A model generated the notes under the pieces. It was not told the origin of the DNA. It was given only the letters and a program-made list of their open reading frames with translations, and made no database searches. DNA of 64,000 bases from Sphingobium phenoxybenzoativorans. Its GTDB lineage: Bacteria; Pseudomonadota; Alphaproteobacteria; Sphingomonadales; Sphingomonadaceae. Below, in pieces: positions 16,715 to 24,099 of the stretch. The DNA lies in assembly GCF_001757355.1 (NCBI RefSeq), contig NZ_MINO01000006.1, positions 1 through 64,000 of the forward strand, written 5' to 3'. A program made the position numbers and the translations under genes. Numbering within the stretch: position 1 is the stretch's first letter; each line of letters begins with the position of its first letter.

Positions 16715-18127
16715 TCACTTTGCGGACAGGCTTTCCGGGGCATTGGCGGCCACCGCCAGCATAGCGGTCCAGGCCGCCACATTCTGCCGCACCTGTTGCG
16801 GATCGACCTTGTCGAACGTGTCATCTGCGGTGTGATGCAGATCGAAATAACGGGTGCCGTCCTGTTGCAGATCGACCGTCGCGACTCCGGCCTTCACGAA
16901 CAGCGCATTGTCTGCGCCGCCGGACGCCGGATGCTCTCCCTTGCCGATACCAAGGGGGATGAGCGCCGTTGCGATTCGGTCCGCAACCGCCTTGGCGGAT
17001 TCGGGAAAGGCGAAGTCGACGCGCCAGATGCGATCCGCGCCGAAATCCGATTCCGATGTCAGCATATGCAGTTCGTTCTTGTGCGCTTCGAAATAGGCGT
17101 TGCCGCCATACGACCCGACTTCCTCTGCGCCGGCAAGCAGGATGCGGATGGTCCGCCGCGGGGTCCCGGCGTCCATGATGCGCTTCGCCGCCGCGCTGAC
17201 GATGGCGACGCCCGCCGCATCGTCGATGGCGCCCGTGCCCAGGTCCCAACTGTCGAGATGGCCGGTGATCATGATGATGCCCGCCGACGGATCGCTGCCC
17301 GGCACCTCGGCAATGACATTGCCTGATTCCTGCTTGCCATTTAATTGCGGCGTCAACAGCAGCTTCATCGTGATCGGCTTGCCGCGCTTCACCATGCGTT
17401 CGATCTGATCGGCGTCGGGGCCGGACAGGGCGGCCGCGGGAATCGGCTGCACGCCCTCCTCGAACCGGGTGACGCCGGTATGCGGCATGCGATGATTGTC
17501 CGTGCCGATCGATTTGATGACGATCGCCGCCGCGCCCTTCTTGGCCGCCATGTTCGGCCCCACGAAGCGCGCCATGCCATAGGCGCCATAGCTGGACCCG
17601 TCCTGTGTCGGCATCATCTGGTTGCTGACGAAGGCGATCTTGCCTTTCAGGCTCCCGTCCGGCGCGGCCTGAAGATCGGCGATCGTCGGGAAATAGACGA
17701 TTTCGGCTTCAAGCCCCTTCTTGCCGGTCGACCCGCTATTGCCCAGCGCCGCGACGATCAGCTTTTGCGGGAAGGGGGCGACGATGCTCGCCTCCTCCTC
17801 GCCACGCACCCAGGCGGGCATCATATAGGTTTCGATCCGCACATTGCTGAAACCCAGCGCCTTCAGCTTCGCGGCGGCCCAGGTCCTTGCCTCCGCTTCC
17901 TTCGCCGTTGCGGCCGGGCGGGGTCCGACTTCGGTCGTCAGCCCCTCGATAATGTCCATGGCCACATCGTCACGCAACGCCGCGTCGCGCATCGCCGCCA
18001 CATTGGAGAAGGTGGCGGGGACCATATCCGGCCCCTTGTCGAGAGCAGGCGGAGCGGCATGGGCGAGGCTGGCGATGAGGAGGGACAGGGCGGCGGCGGG
18101 GAGGGCGATTTTCTGCATGGCGGCCAT
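16715..18127 (-). CDS. Exported M28 family aminopeptidase
   Basis: An M28 zinc metallopeptidase of about 470 residues with an N-terminal signal peptide (ALPAAALSLLIASLAHA). A PA-domain-like insertion lies at about 140-260. The catalytic domain follows with zinc ligands in GHLDSWDLGTGAIDDAAGV (His and bridging Asp), GAEEVGSYGG (catalytic Glu-Glu), ESDFGAD and a distal His in DLHHTADD. It probably trims peptides in the periplasm. Start choice is uncertain: ATGs at 18118, 18127 and 18139 and a TTG at 18154 are all in frame and none has a convincing ribosome-binding site. It is divergent from ettA, with about 95 bp between. Confidence 0.9.
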   Translation of the reverse strand: MAAMQKIALPAAALSLLIASLAHAAPPALDKGPDMVPATFSNVAAMRDAALRDDVAMDIIEGLTTEVGPRPAATAKEAEARTWAAAKLKALGFSNVRIETYMMPAWVRGEEEASIVAPFPQKLIVAALGNSGSTGKKGLEAEIVYFPTIADLQAAPDGSLKGKIAFVSNQMMPTQDGSSYGAYGMARFVGPNMAAKKGAAAIVIKSIGTDNHRMPHTGVTRFEEGVQPIPAAALSGPDADQIERMVKRGKPITMKLLLTPQLNGKQESGNVIAEVPGSDPSAGIIMITGHLDSWDLGTGAIDDAAGVAIVSAAAKRIMDAGTPRRTIRILLAGAEEVGSYGGNAYFEAHKNELHMLTSESDFGADRIWRVDFAFPESAKAVADRIATALIPLGIGKGEHPASGGADNALFVKAGVATVDLQQDGTRYFDLHHTADDTFDKVDPQQVRQNVAAWTAMLAVAANAPESLSAK

Positions 18128-18220
18128 GCTAACCGGCATTTCGCCATTTGCCAACGCGCCCCGCCTTCGCTAACTCGGCCCGGATTCCCCCTATCCGCAC
18201 ATTCCGGAGCAGCCGAACCC

Positions 18221-19906
18221 ATGTCCGCCTCCTCGCAATACGCCTATGTCATGAAGAGCATGACCAAGAGCTTCCCCGGCGCCGCGAAGCCGGTGCTGAG
18301 CAACATCAACCTGCAATTCTATCGCGGGTCCAAGATCGGCATTGTCGGCCCCAACGGCGCGGGCAAGTCGACCCTGATCAAGATCATGGCCGGCATCGAC
18401 AAGGATTTCAGCGGTGAGGCATGGCCCGGCGAGAACATCACCGTCGGCTATCTGCCGCAGGAGCCGCAGCTCGACCCGAACAAGACGGTGCTGGAAAACG
18501 TCAAGGACGGCGCGCGCGACATCGCGGACAAGATGGACCGGTTCAACGAGATCAGCATGATCATGGCCGATCCGCCGGAGGACGTCGATTTCGACGCCCT
18601 GATGGAGGAGATGGGCACGCTGCAGGAGCAGATCGACGCCGTTGACGGCTGGACGCTCGACAACCAGTTGGAAATCGCGATGGAGGCCCTGCGCTGCCCG
18701 CCGTCGGACTGGAGCGTCGAGAGCCTGTCGGGCGGTGAAAAGCGCCGCATCGCGCTCACCCGCCTGCTGATCCAGAAGCCGGACATCCTGCTGCTCGACG
18801 AACCGACCAACCATCTCGACGCCGAAAGCGTCACCTGGCTGGAAAATCATCTGAAGGAATATGCGGGTTCGGTGCTGATGATCACCCACGACCGCTATTT
18901 CCTCGACAATGTAGTCGGCTGGATCCTGGAACTCGATCGGGGGAAATATTTCCCGTACGAGGGCAATTACTCCACCTATCTGGAGAAGAAGGCCAAGCGT
19001 CTGGAGCAGGAGGACCGCGAAGCCACCGGCCGCCAGAAGGCGATCAATGACGAGCTGGAGTGGATTCGCGCCGGCGTGAAGGGGCGTCAGACCAAATCGA
19101 AGGCCCGTATTCGGAAGTTCGAGGAACTGGTCGCTGGCCAGGAAAACCGCTCGCCCGGCAAGGCCCAGATCGTCATCCAGGTGCCGGAACGGCTTGGCGG
19201 CAAGGTGATCGAGGCCAAGAACATCTCCAAAGCCTATGGCGACAAGCTGCTTTTCGAAAACCTCTCCTTCCTGCTGCCGCCGGGCGGCATTGTGGGCGTG
19301 ATCGGCCCGAACGGCGCGGGTAAATCGACGCTGTTTAAGCTCCTCACCGGTCAGGAGCAGCCCGATTCCGGTGAGATCGACATCGGTTCGACCGTGCGCC
19401 TCGGCTATGTCGACCAGAGCCGCGACCATCTCGACGGGTCAAAGAATGTCTGGGAGGAGATTTCGGACGGCCTCGACTATGTGAAGGTCAACGGCCACGA
19501 CATGTCGACCCGCGCCTATGTCGGCGCGTTCAACTTCAAGGGGCAGGATCAGCAGAAGAATGTCGGCAAGCTGTCCGGCGGTGAGCGCAACCGCGTCCAC
19601 ATCGCCAAGATGCTGAAAAAGGGCGGCAACGTCCTGCTGCTCGACGAACCGACCAACGACCTTGACGTGGAAACGCTGGGCGCGCTGGAGGAAGCGATCG
19701 AGAATTTCGCCGGTTGCGCCGTGGTCATCAGCCACGACCGCTTCTTCCTTGACCGCTTGGCGACACACATCCTGGCCTTTGAGGGCGACAGCCATGTCGA
19801 ATGGTTCGAAGGCAATTTCGAAGCCTATGAGGAAGACAAGCGCCGCCGCCTAGGCGACGCGGCGGATCGCCCAACCCGGTTGGCGTACAAGAAACTGACG
19901 CGATAG
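18221..19906 (+). CDS. ettA: Energy-dependent translational throttle protein EttA (ABC-F)
   Basis: A 561-residue ABC-F ATPase. Two nucleotide-binding domains are visible: Walker A GPNGAGKST near residues 43-51 and again in the second half, signatures SGGEKRR and SGGERNR, and Walker B LLLDEPTNHLD and LLLDEPTNDLD. Between them is the arm/P-site linker with the lysine/arginine-rich segment around GRQTKSKARIRKFEEL. There are no membrane segments. EttA binds the ribosomal E site and gates translation by ATP/ADP ratio in E. coli. The ATG at 18221 begins the conserved MSASSQYAYVMKSM; the same frame is open far upstream but only as antisense of the peptidase gene. Confidence 0.96.
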   Translation: MSASSQYAYVMKSMTKSFPGAAKPVLSNINLQFYRGSKIGIVGPNGAGKSTLIKIMAGIDKDFSGEAWPGENITVGYLPQEPQLDPNKTVLENVKDGARDIADKMDRFNEISMIMADPPEDVDFDALMEEMGTLQEQIDAVDGWTLDNQLEIAMEALRCPPSDWSVESLSGGEKRRIALTRLLIQKPDILLLDEPTNHLDAESVTWLENHLKEYAGSVLMITHDRYFLDNVVGWILELDRGKYFPYEGNYSTYLEKKAKRLEQEDREATGRQKAINDELEWIRAGVKGRQTKSKARIRKFEELVAGQENRSPGKAQIVIQVPERLGGKVIEAKNISKAYGDKLLFENLSFLLPPGGIVGVIGPNGAGKSTLFKLLTGQEQPDSGEIDIGSTVRLGYVDQSRDHLDGSKNVWEEISDGLDYVKVNGHDMSTRAYVGAFNFKGQDQQKNVGKLSGGERNRVHIAKMLKKGGNVLLLDEPTNDLDVETLGALEEAIENFAGCAVVISHDRFFLDRLATHILAFEGDSHVEWFEGNFEAYEEDKRRRLGDAADRPTRLAYKKLTR

Positions 19907-19952
19907 GGGCGGGATAGAGGGCCGGCGGACATCGTTCGGTCCAATAGACCGC

Positions 19953-20049
19953 CGTCATCCCGGATTTGATCGGGGATCCACGGTCGCAAACGCTTGTGCG
20001 GTCACGCCGTCGTGGAGCCAATAGATCCCGCATCAGGTGCGGGATGACG
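19953..20049. repeat. REP-like palindromic element
   Basis: The 97-bp element is bounded by CGTCATCCCGGA (19953-19964) and its near-exact inverse TGCGGGATGACG (20038-20049). Each end also forms its own small hairpin (for example GATCCCGCATCAGGTGCGGGAT). The GTCATCCCGGA...GATCC pattern is a very common intergenic repeat in sphingomonads and other alphaproteobacteria. It lies 46 bp after the ettA stop and directly abuts the 11-bp array. Confidence 0.75.
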
Positions 20050-20061
20050 AAGGAGGTGGGA

Positions 20062-20175
20062 GTGCGGCCTGAGTGCGACCAACATGAGACACAAGTGCGA
20101 CTCAGATGCGGCTTGCATGAGACCAACATGCGACGCGAGTGCGACGCACATGAGACTCACCTGCGACGTGGATGA
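20062..20175 (+). CDS. Possible small repeat protein read through the 11-bp array
   Basis: A 37-codon frame starts GTG at 20062, 4-5 nt after a near-perfect Shine-Dalgarno (AAGGAGGTG, 20050-20058), and ends TGA at 20173-20175. Because three 11-bp units equal 33 nt, it encodes an 11-residue repeat: MRPECDQHETQ, VRLRCGLHETN, MRRECDAHETH, then LRRG. The same pattern (R..CD..ET) appears in another frame from an ATG at 20084 and stays open past the array. The Shine-Dalgarno could be chance, and the repeat pattern follows from the DNA periodicity, so translation is unproven. Confidence 0.2.
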   Translation: MRPECDQHETQVRLRCGLHETNMRRECDAHETHLRRG

Positions 20176-20304
20176 GACTCAAGTGCGACCCGGATGCGAC
20201 TCATGTGAGACGCAACTGGGACGTGAGTGCGACGCACATGCGACCTACATGAGACGCACACGCGACGTATGTGACACCAACATGCGACTTTTCTGCTACT
20301 TTGC
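20063..20304. repeat. Degenerate 11-bp tandem array, 22 units
   Basis: Twenty-two consecutive 11-bp units run from 20063 to 20304 with no insertion or deletion between units. The consensus is TG(C/A)GAC followed by five variable bases (approximately NYRNR). Across units, base 2 (G) and base 6 (C) are invariant, base 1 is T in 21, bases 4 and 5 match in 20, and base 3 is C in 14, A in 7 and G in 1. Base 3 follows the order CCA CCA CCA CA CCA G CCA CA CC, so units are grouped by threes (33 bp) with occasional loss or gain of one unit. It lies between the convergent 3' ends of ettA and acyP, directly after a REP-like element. I know of no named element with this structure. Confidence 0.9.
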
Positions 20305-20452
20305 CGCTCGAAACGCGTCACAACCCGCAACTTCCGCAACTTCGCTCGATCATCCTCTTTTCAACCGAGGGACAGGAGGCGGCCGGGCTACCCGAAGGCG
20401 CGGGAAAGTGAAGGCTGTTGTATCCTTGCCAATCCGGCCGGAAGCCGGGCTG
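20305..20452. other. Intergenic remainder after the array
   Basis: Two weak traces of the 11-bp rhythm may continue for one or two units past 20304, then the pattern is lost. GC-rich short inverted repeats (CCGGCCGGAAGCCGGG near 20437-20452) could serve as a terminator for neighbouring transcripts, but there is no T-run. I see no gene here. Confidence 0.4.
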
Positions 20453-20734
20453 TCACACCGTGGCGCGCTTCTCAAATCCCGTCAGTTCGGTCATGGCGGC
20501 ATCGCTTACTGCAATCCCGGCGACCCGCGCCGCCGATGGCCCGTCATGCGCCAGCGCGACAAACCGCTCGACCACGTCGGCTTCGCCCTGCACCACTGCC
20601 TCGACGGACCCGTCCATCCGGTTCCGCACCCATCCGGTCAGGCCCAGTCCCTTGGCGATGTCCACCGTCCAGTTGCGATAGAATACGTCTTGCACCCTGC
20701 CGCTTATCAACAGATGCCGGGCGATTACGGCCAC
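20453..20734 (-). CDS. acyP: Acylphosphatase
   Basis: A 93-residue acylphosphatase, which hydrolyses carboxyl-phosphate bonds of acylphosphates. The signature is SGRVQDVFYRNW near residues 11-22, with the catalytic Arg in FYR, and the catalytic Asn in GWVRNRMDGSVE near residue 38. The usual GRVQGV carries Asp in place of the second Gly here. The GTG start directly follows the TAA of the upstream gene (TAAGTG), so it is probably translated by re-initiation from the NYN-domain gene. Confidence 0.9.
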   Translation of the reverse strand: MAVIARHLLISGRVQDVFYRNWTVDIAKGLGLTGWVRNRMDGSVEAVVQGEADVVERFVALAHDGPSAARVAGIAVSDAAMTELTGFEKRATV

Positions 20735-21481
20735 TTACCGCACCCGCTTTACATAGACTTGCCCGCCCTCGCGCTTTTCCGTGACGAAATTGGGCACGGC
20801 TTCCATGAGGTCGGACAGCCGCTTGAAGCCATAATTGCGCGAATCAAAGCTGGACCGGTTCCCCGCGAGCTGACCCACCGTGCCGAGCAGCGCAAAGCCC
20901 CGTTCGTCCCGCTTGGCGCTGTCATAAGCATCGACCAGCAGCTTGATGAGTTCGTCATCAAGCTTGAGCGGGGCAGGGGCCTCCGCCGCGCCCGCCGTCG
21001 ATTCCTTTGAGGCTTCGGCAAGGGCCGTCTCCCGCCCGCCCAGCGCGGCAACGTCGATAAACCGCGTGCACGCCCGCCGGAATCCCTCCGGCGTATTGGC
21101 GGTGCCAAAGCCATAGACGGGAATGCCATCCTGCCTGATCCGCGTGACCAGTGGCGTAAAGTCGCTGTCACTCGACATCAGGCCGAAACCCTGAACCCGG
21201 CCGCTGAATAGCAGGTCCATGGCGTCGATCGTCATCTTCATATCGGTGGCGTTCTTGCCTTTGGTGAGGTCGAACTGCTGTTGCGGCTCGATCGCTTGGG
21301 TAATGGACAGGTTCGCCCATGTCTTGAGCGCGGGCTTGCTCCAATTGCCATAGGCGCGGCGGATATTCACCGTGCCCAGCTCTGCCAGTACGGTCAGCAC
21401 CGGGTCGAAATGCGCCGCCGACGCATTGTCCGCATCGATCAGCAGGGCGACATTGCCGCTGGGCGCTCCGTTGGACGACAT
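20735..21481 (-). CDS. NYN-domain RNase-like protein with C-terminal OST-HTH/LOTUS-like domain
   Basis: A 248-residue LabA/DUF88-type protein. The N-terminal NYN (PIN-like) domain carries the acidic residues expected of a metal-dependent ribonuclease site: LLIDADNA (about 13-20), KNATDMKMTIDAMDLL (about 75-90) and SSDSDFTPL (about 103-111). A variable linker rich in Ala and Glu follows (about 150-175). The C-terminal 75 residues (LIKLLVDAYDSA, GFALLGTVGQL, YGFKRLSDLMEAV) match the winged OST-HTH/LOTUS RNA-binding fold. It is predicted to act on RNA in the cytosol. It is coupled to acyP by TAAGTG; no functional link between the two is known to me. Confidence 0.88.
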   Translation of the reverse strand: MSSNGAPSGNVALLIDADNASAAHFDPVLTVLAELGTVNIRRAYGNWSKPALKTWANLSITQAIEPQQQFDLTKGKNATDMKMTIDAMDLLFSGRVQGFGLMSSDSDFTPLVTRIRQDGIPVYGFGTANTPEGFRRACTRFIDVAALGGRETALAEASKESTAGAAEAPAPLKLDDELIKLLVDAYDSAKRDERGFALLGTVGQLAGNRSSFDSRNYGFKRLSDLMEAVPNFVTEKREGGQVYVKRVR

Positions 21482-21508
21482 GGCTTATCCTCTCCTGCCG
21501 GAACCGGC

Positions 21509-22147
21509 TCAGGCGGGCGAGAACGCGCCGCTCTGTTCGTCCAGCACATGCAATTGCCCGTCCGCGATCGCGAAGAACGCGCCGACCAGCTTCAGGCTAC
21601 CATTGCGTTCCTTGGACCGGACGCAGGGGAAGGTGCGCAGATTGTCGAGCGACACCTTCACGCCTTCCTGCTCCATCGCCCGGTGTGCATCGCGGCCCCG
21701 GTCATCCCCATATTCGGCGACCACCTTCTCCCGTGCGCCGTCCAGCAGGTCGATCCAGTTGGCGATGAAGCCGCCTTCGCCGGGAGGGGCATCCTTCAGC
21801 TCCTGGCTCAGCGCGGCCTTGCATCCGCCGCATTTTCCGTGGCCCATCACCACGATCTCGCCGACCTTCAGCACCTGCACCGCAAACTCCAGCGCGGCAG
21901 ACACGCCATGGTGGCCAGGATTGGTTTCAAAAGGAGGAACCAGCGCAGCCACATTCCGCACGACGAAAATCTCGCCTGGACTGGTGTCGAATATCTGCGT
22001 CGGATCAACCCGGCTGTCGGAGCAGGCGATCACCATCACCTTGGGGTTTTGCCCCTCGCTCAGTTCGTCCCAGCGCTCACGCTGCTGCGCCCAGCCTGTT
22101 TCGCGAAAACGCCGGTAACCGGCCAGCATGCCATTGAAATCGGTCAT
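21509..22147 (-). CDS. Beta-class carbonic anhydrase
   Basis: A 212-residue carbonic anhydrase that interconverts CO2 and bicarbonate. Zinc ligands and the active-site pair are seen in VIACSDSRVDP (Cys and the Asp/Arg dyad, about residues 40-50) and VMGHGKCGGCKAAL (His and Cys, about 98-111). No signal peptide, so cytosolic. It is divergent from lipA, and its ribosome-binding site (TTAGGAG) lies inside one arm of an inverted repeat at 22157-22180. A second, separate beta-carbonic anhydrase gene is at 51529-52230. Confidence 0.93.
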   Translation of the reverse strand: MTDFNGMLAGYRRFRETGWAQQRERWDELSEGQNPKVMVIACSDSRVDPTQIFDTSPGEIFVVRNVAALVPPFETNPGHHGVSAALEFAVQVLKVGEIVVMGHGKCGGCKAALSQELKDAPPGEGGFIANWIDLLDGAREKVVAEYGDDRGRDAHRAMEQEGVKVSLDNLRTFPCVRSKERNGSLKLVGAFFAIADGQLHVLDEQSGAFSPA

Positions 22148-22156
22148 CGTAGATGC

Positions 22157-22180
22157 TCCTAACTGGCACAGGCGTTAGGA
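22157..22180. promoter_or_regulatory. Inverted repeat in the carbonic anhydrase/lipA divergent region
   Basis: TCCTAAC (22157-22163) and GTTAGGA (22174-22180) are perfect inverse copies separated by 10 bp. On the minus strand one arm contains the Shine-Dalgarno of the carbonic anhydrase gene, so it may be an operator or an mRNA hairpin that masks the ribosome-binding site. Confidence 0.35.
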
Positions 22181-22220
22181 TGCGCGCGCGGCACTGGCAA
22201 GACTCGATGGGGATCGCTAT

Positions 22221-23168
22221 GTGAACGGCATGAACGAAATCTCCCGCATCGACACGCCGCAGCCCCGCCAGCGCAAGCCCGACTGGATTCGCGTGAAAGC
22301 GCCGACCAGCCCCGGCTATGTCGAAACCAAGAAATTGATGCGCGAAAAGGGCCTTGCGACCGTCTGCGAGGAGGCCGCATGCCCCAATATCGGCGAATGC
22401 TGGAGCAAAAAGCACGCCACGGTGATGATCCTGGGCGACACCTGCACCCGCGCCTGCGCCTTCTGCAACGTCAAGACAGGCATGCCCCGCCGGGTCGATC
22501 CCCTGGAGCCGATGCATCTGGCGGAGGCTGCTGCGGAAATGGGTCTGGAGCATATCGTCATCACCTCGGTCGACCGGGACGATCTGCCGGACGGCGGCGC
22601 ATCGCAATTCGTCAAGGTTATCAATGAACTGCGCCGCACGACGCCGAACACGACGATCGAAATCCTGACGCCTGACTTCCGCAACAAGCATGAGGCCGCC
22701 GTCGCCGCCATCGTGGAGGCGCGGCCGGACGTCTATAACCATAATCTGGAAACCGTCCCCCGCCTGTATCCGACCATCCGGCCCGGCGCACGCTACTATG
22801 CCTCGCTCCGTCTGCTGGAGATGGTGAAGCGGCTTGATCCGTCCATCTTCACCAAGTCCGGCATCATGGTCGGATTGGGCGAGGAGCGGCTGGAGGTGCA
22901 TCAGGTGATGGACGATATGCGCTCGGCCGATATCGATTTCCTGACCATGGGCCAGTATCTGCAGCCCACGCCCAAGCACGCCAAGGTCATGGATTTCGTG
23001 ACCCCGCAGACCTTCAACGCCTATGCCGCCATCGCGCGTGCGAAGGGCTTTCTGCAGGTCGCCGCCAGTCCGCTCACCCGGTCCAGCTATCATGCGGGCA
23101 AGGATTTCGCGGAAATGCGCGCCGCGCGCGAGGCGCAACTGGCAAAGGCCGCCAATGCCCACGCATAA
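22221..23168 (+). CDS. lipA: Lipoyl synthase
   Basis: A 315-residue radical-SAM enzyme that inserts two sulfurs into octanoyl groups on lipoyl domains. Both iron-sulfur motifs are present: the auxiliary cluster [12 protein letters not shown] (about residues 52-63) and the radical-[11 protein letters not shown] (about 78-85). The C-terminal [10 protein letters not shown], including the Ser that ligates the auxiliary cluster, is intact. GTG at 22221 and ATG at 22230 are both possible starts; a GGGGAT element upstream suits the first. The stop overlaps the following COQ10/RatA-like gene by 14 nt, an arrangement shared by many alphaproteobacteria. Confidence 0.96.
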   Translation: MNGMNEISRIDTPQPRQRKPDWIRVKAPTSPGYVETKKLMREKGLATVCEEAACPNIGECWSKKHATVMILGDTCTRACAFCNVKTGMPRRVDPLEPMHLAEAAAEMGLEHIVITSVDRDDLPDGGASQFVKVINELRRTTPNTTIEILTPDFRNKHEAAVAAIVEARPDVYNHNLETVPRLYPTIRPGARYYASLRLLEMVKRLDPSIFTKSGIMVGLGEERLEVHQVMDDMRSADIDFLTMGQYLQPTPKHAKVMDFVTPQTFNAYAAIARAKGFLQVAASPLTRSSYHAGKDFAEMRAAREAQLAKAANAHA

Positions 23169-23631
23169 GGAAACGCGGCGTCTTCCCTATACTCCTGAAC
23201 AGATGTTCGACCTTGTTGCGGACGTCCAGCGCTACGAGGATTTCCTTCCCTGGGTGAGCGCGATCAGGATACGGTCGGACAGCGACACGGAAATGGTCGC
23301 GGACATGATCGTGGGCTTCAAGGGCTTGCGGGAGACGGTGACGTCAAAGGTCAACAAGCGCCGCCCGGAGGAGATCCATGTCGATTATGTCGATGGTCCT
23401 CTCAAGCATCTGCACAACCATTGGCGCTTCCGGCCGGATGACGGGGACGGCGTGCTGGTGGATTTCGAGGTCGCGTTTGAATTCAAGAACAAGCTGTTCG
23501 AGATGATCGCCGGCCAGATGTTCGACAGCGCCCTGCGCAAGATGATCGGCGCATTTGAGGCGCGGGCTGTGGCGCTCTACGGAACGGGCGAGTCGGGCAG
23601 CAGCAAATCGAGCGCGACCAACGCGGCCTGA
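23155..23631 (+). CDS. RatA/COQ10-like START-domain protein
   Basis: A 158-residue protein of the polyketide-cyclase/START superfamily, COQ10/RatA branch. It begins [20 protein letters not shown] and continues with the family motif [25 protein letters not shown] and a final helix ([15 protein letters not shown]) follow. Homologues include mitochondrial coenzyme Q-binding COQ10 and E. coli RatA, which was reported as a ribosome-association toxin. In alphaproteobacteria the ubiquinone role is the more likely one. The start lies inside lipA, 14 nt before its stop. The 3' end overlaps the convergent CinA-C gene by 55 nt. Confidence 0.9.
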   Translation: MPTHKETRRLPYTPEQMFDLVADVQRYEDFLPWVSAIRIRSDSDTEMVADMIVGFKGLRETVTSKVNKRRPEEIHVDYVDGPLKHLHNHWRFRPDDGDGVLVDFEVAFEFKNKLFEMIAGQMFDSALRKMIGAFEARAVALYGTGESGSSKSSATNAA

Positions 23632-24095
23632 AGGCGGACGCCGCCGCGCCCATTATCTTCGAAATGCCGCATATCCGCGACAACATTGTCCGGGCTCGAT
23701 CCTCTTTCCGCACGGGCGAATACGACCGTGCCCACCGGCTTGTTGTCCGACCCGCCGCCAGGACCGGCAACTCCGGTGATCGCAACAGCCACATGCGCGT
23801 GCGATTTCTCCAGCGCCCCCTGCGCCATCGCCCAGGCCGTCGCGATGGAAACAGCGCCGAAAGTATCAAGCACGTCGTGCGATACCTTCAGGACTTCATT
23901 CTTCATGCCGTTGGAATAGGTAATAAAACCAGCGTCGAACACCTCCGACGATCCCGGAATTTCCGTGATCGCGGCCGACACCAGCCCCCCTGTGCAGCTT
24001 TCCGCGACCGCAATGGTGCGTCCCGCCCGGCGGTTGGCGGCAACGACATCCTGAGCCTTGCGGACAAGTTCTGGGGGAAGGATCGTATCGGGCAT
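23577..24095 (-). CDS. CinA C-terminal domain protein (nicotinamide-nucleotide amidase type)
   Basis: A 172-residue stand-alone CinA-C domain (PncC type), which deamidates nicotinamide mononucleotide to recycle pyridine nucleotides. Motifs are VAESCTGGLVSAAIT (about 29-43), FITYSNGMKNEVL, and GVAGPGGGSDNKPVGTV (about 106-122). It stands 4 nt behind ispDF on the same strand, so it is probably co-transcribed with it. Its last 55 nt overlap the 3' end of the RatA-like gene on the other strand. Confidence 0.92.
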   Translation of the reverse strand: MPDTILPPELVRKAQDVVAANRRAGRTIAVAESCTGGLVSAAITEIPGSSEVFDAGFITYSNGMKNEVLKVSHDVLDTFGAVSIATAWAMAQGALEKSHAHVAVAITGVAGPGGGSDNKPVGTVVFARAERGSSPDNVVADMRHFEDNGRGGVRLQAALVALDLLLPDSPVP

Positions 24096-24099
24096 CCGG

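Noticed and set aside
17345-18220. Reading frame continuous with ettA for 290 codons upstream
   Set aside because: It is the antisense of the M28 peptidase gene, its residues are His/Arg-rich and unlike any family, and EttA homology starts at 18221.
18191-19429. 412-codon minus-strand frame
   Set aside because: Antisense of ettA; no recognisable motif.
20063-20304. CRISPR array
   Set aside because: The period is 11 bp, with a 6-bp core and 5-bp variable part, far below CRISPR repeat and spacer sizes, and no cas genes are near.
20305-21010. Continuation of the array frame (from ATG 20084) over acyP and the NYN gene
   Set aside because: Beyond the array it is only the antisense of two well-recognised genes; GC-rich DNA keeps such frames open.
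23155-23631. Toxin-antitoxin pair with a RatA toxin
   Set aside because: No antitoxin partner (RatB-like) follows; in this lineage the gene is coupled to lipA and fits the COQ10 role better.
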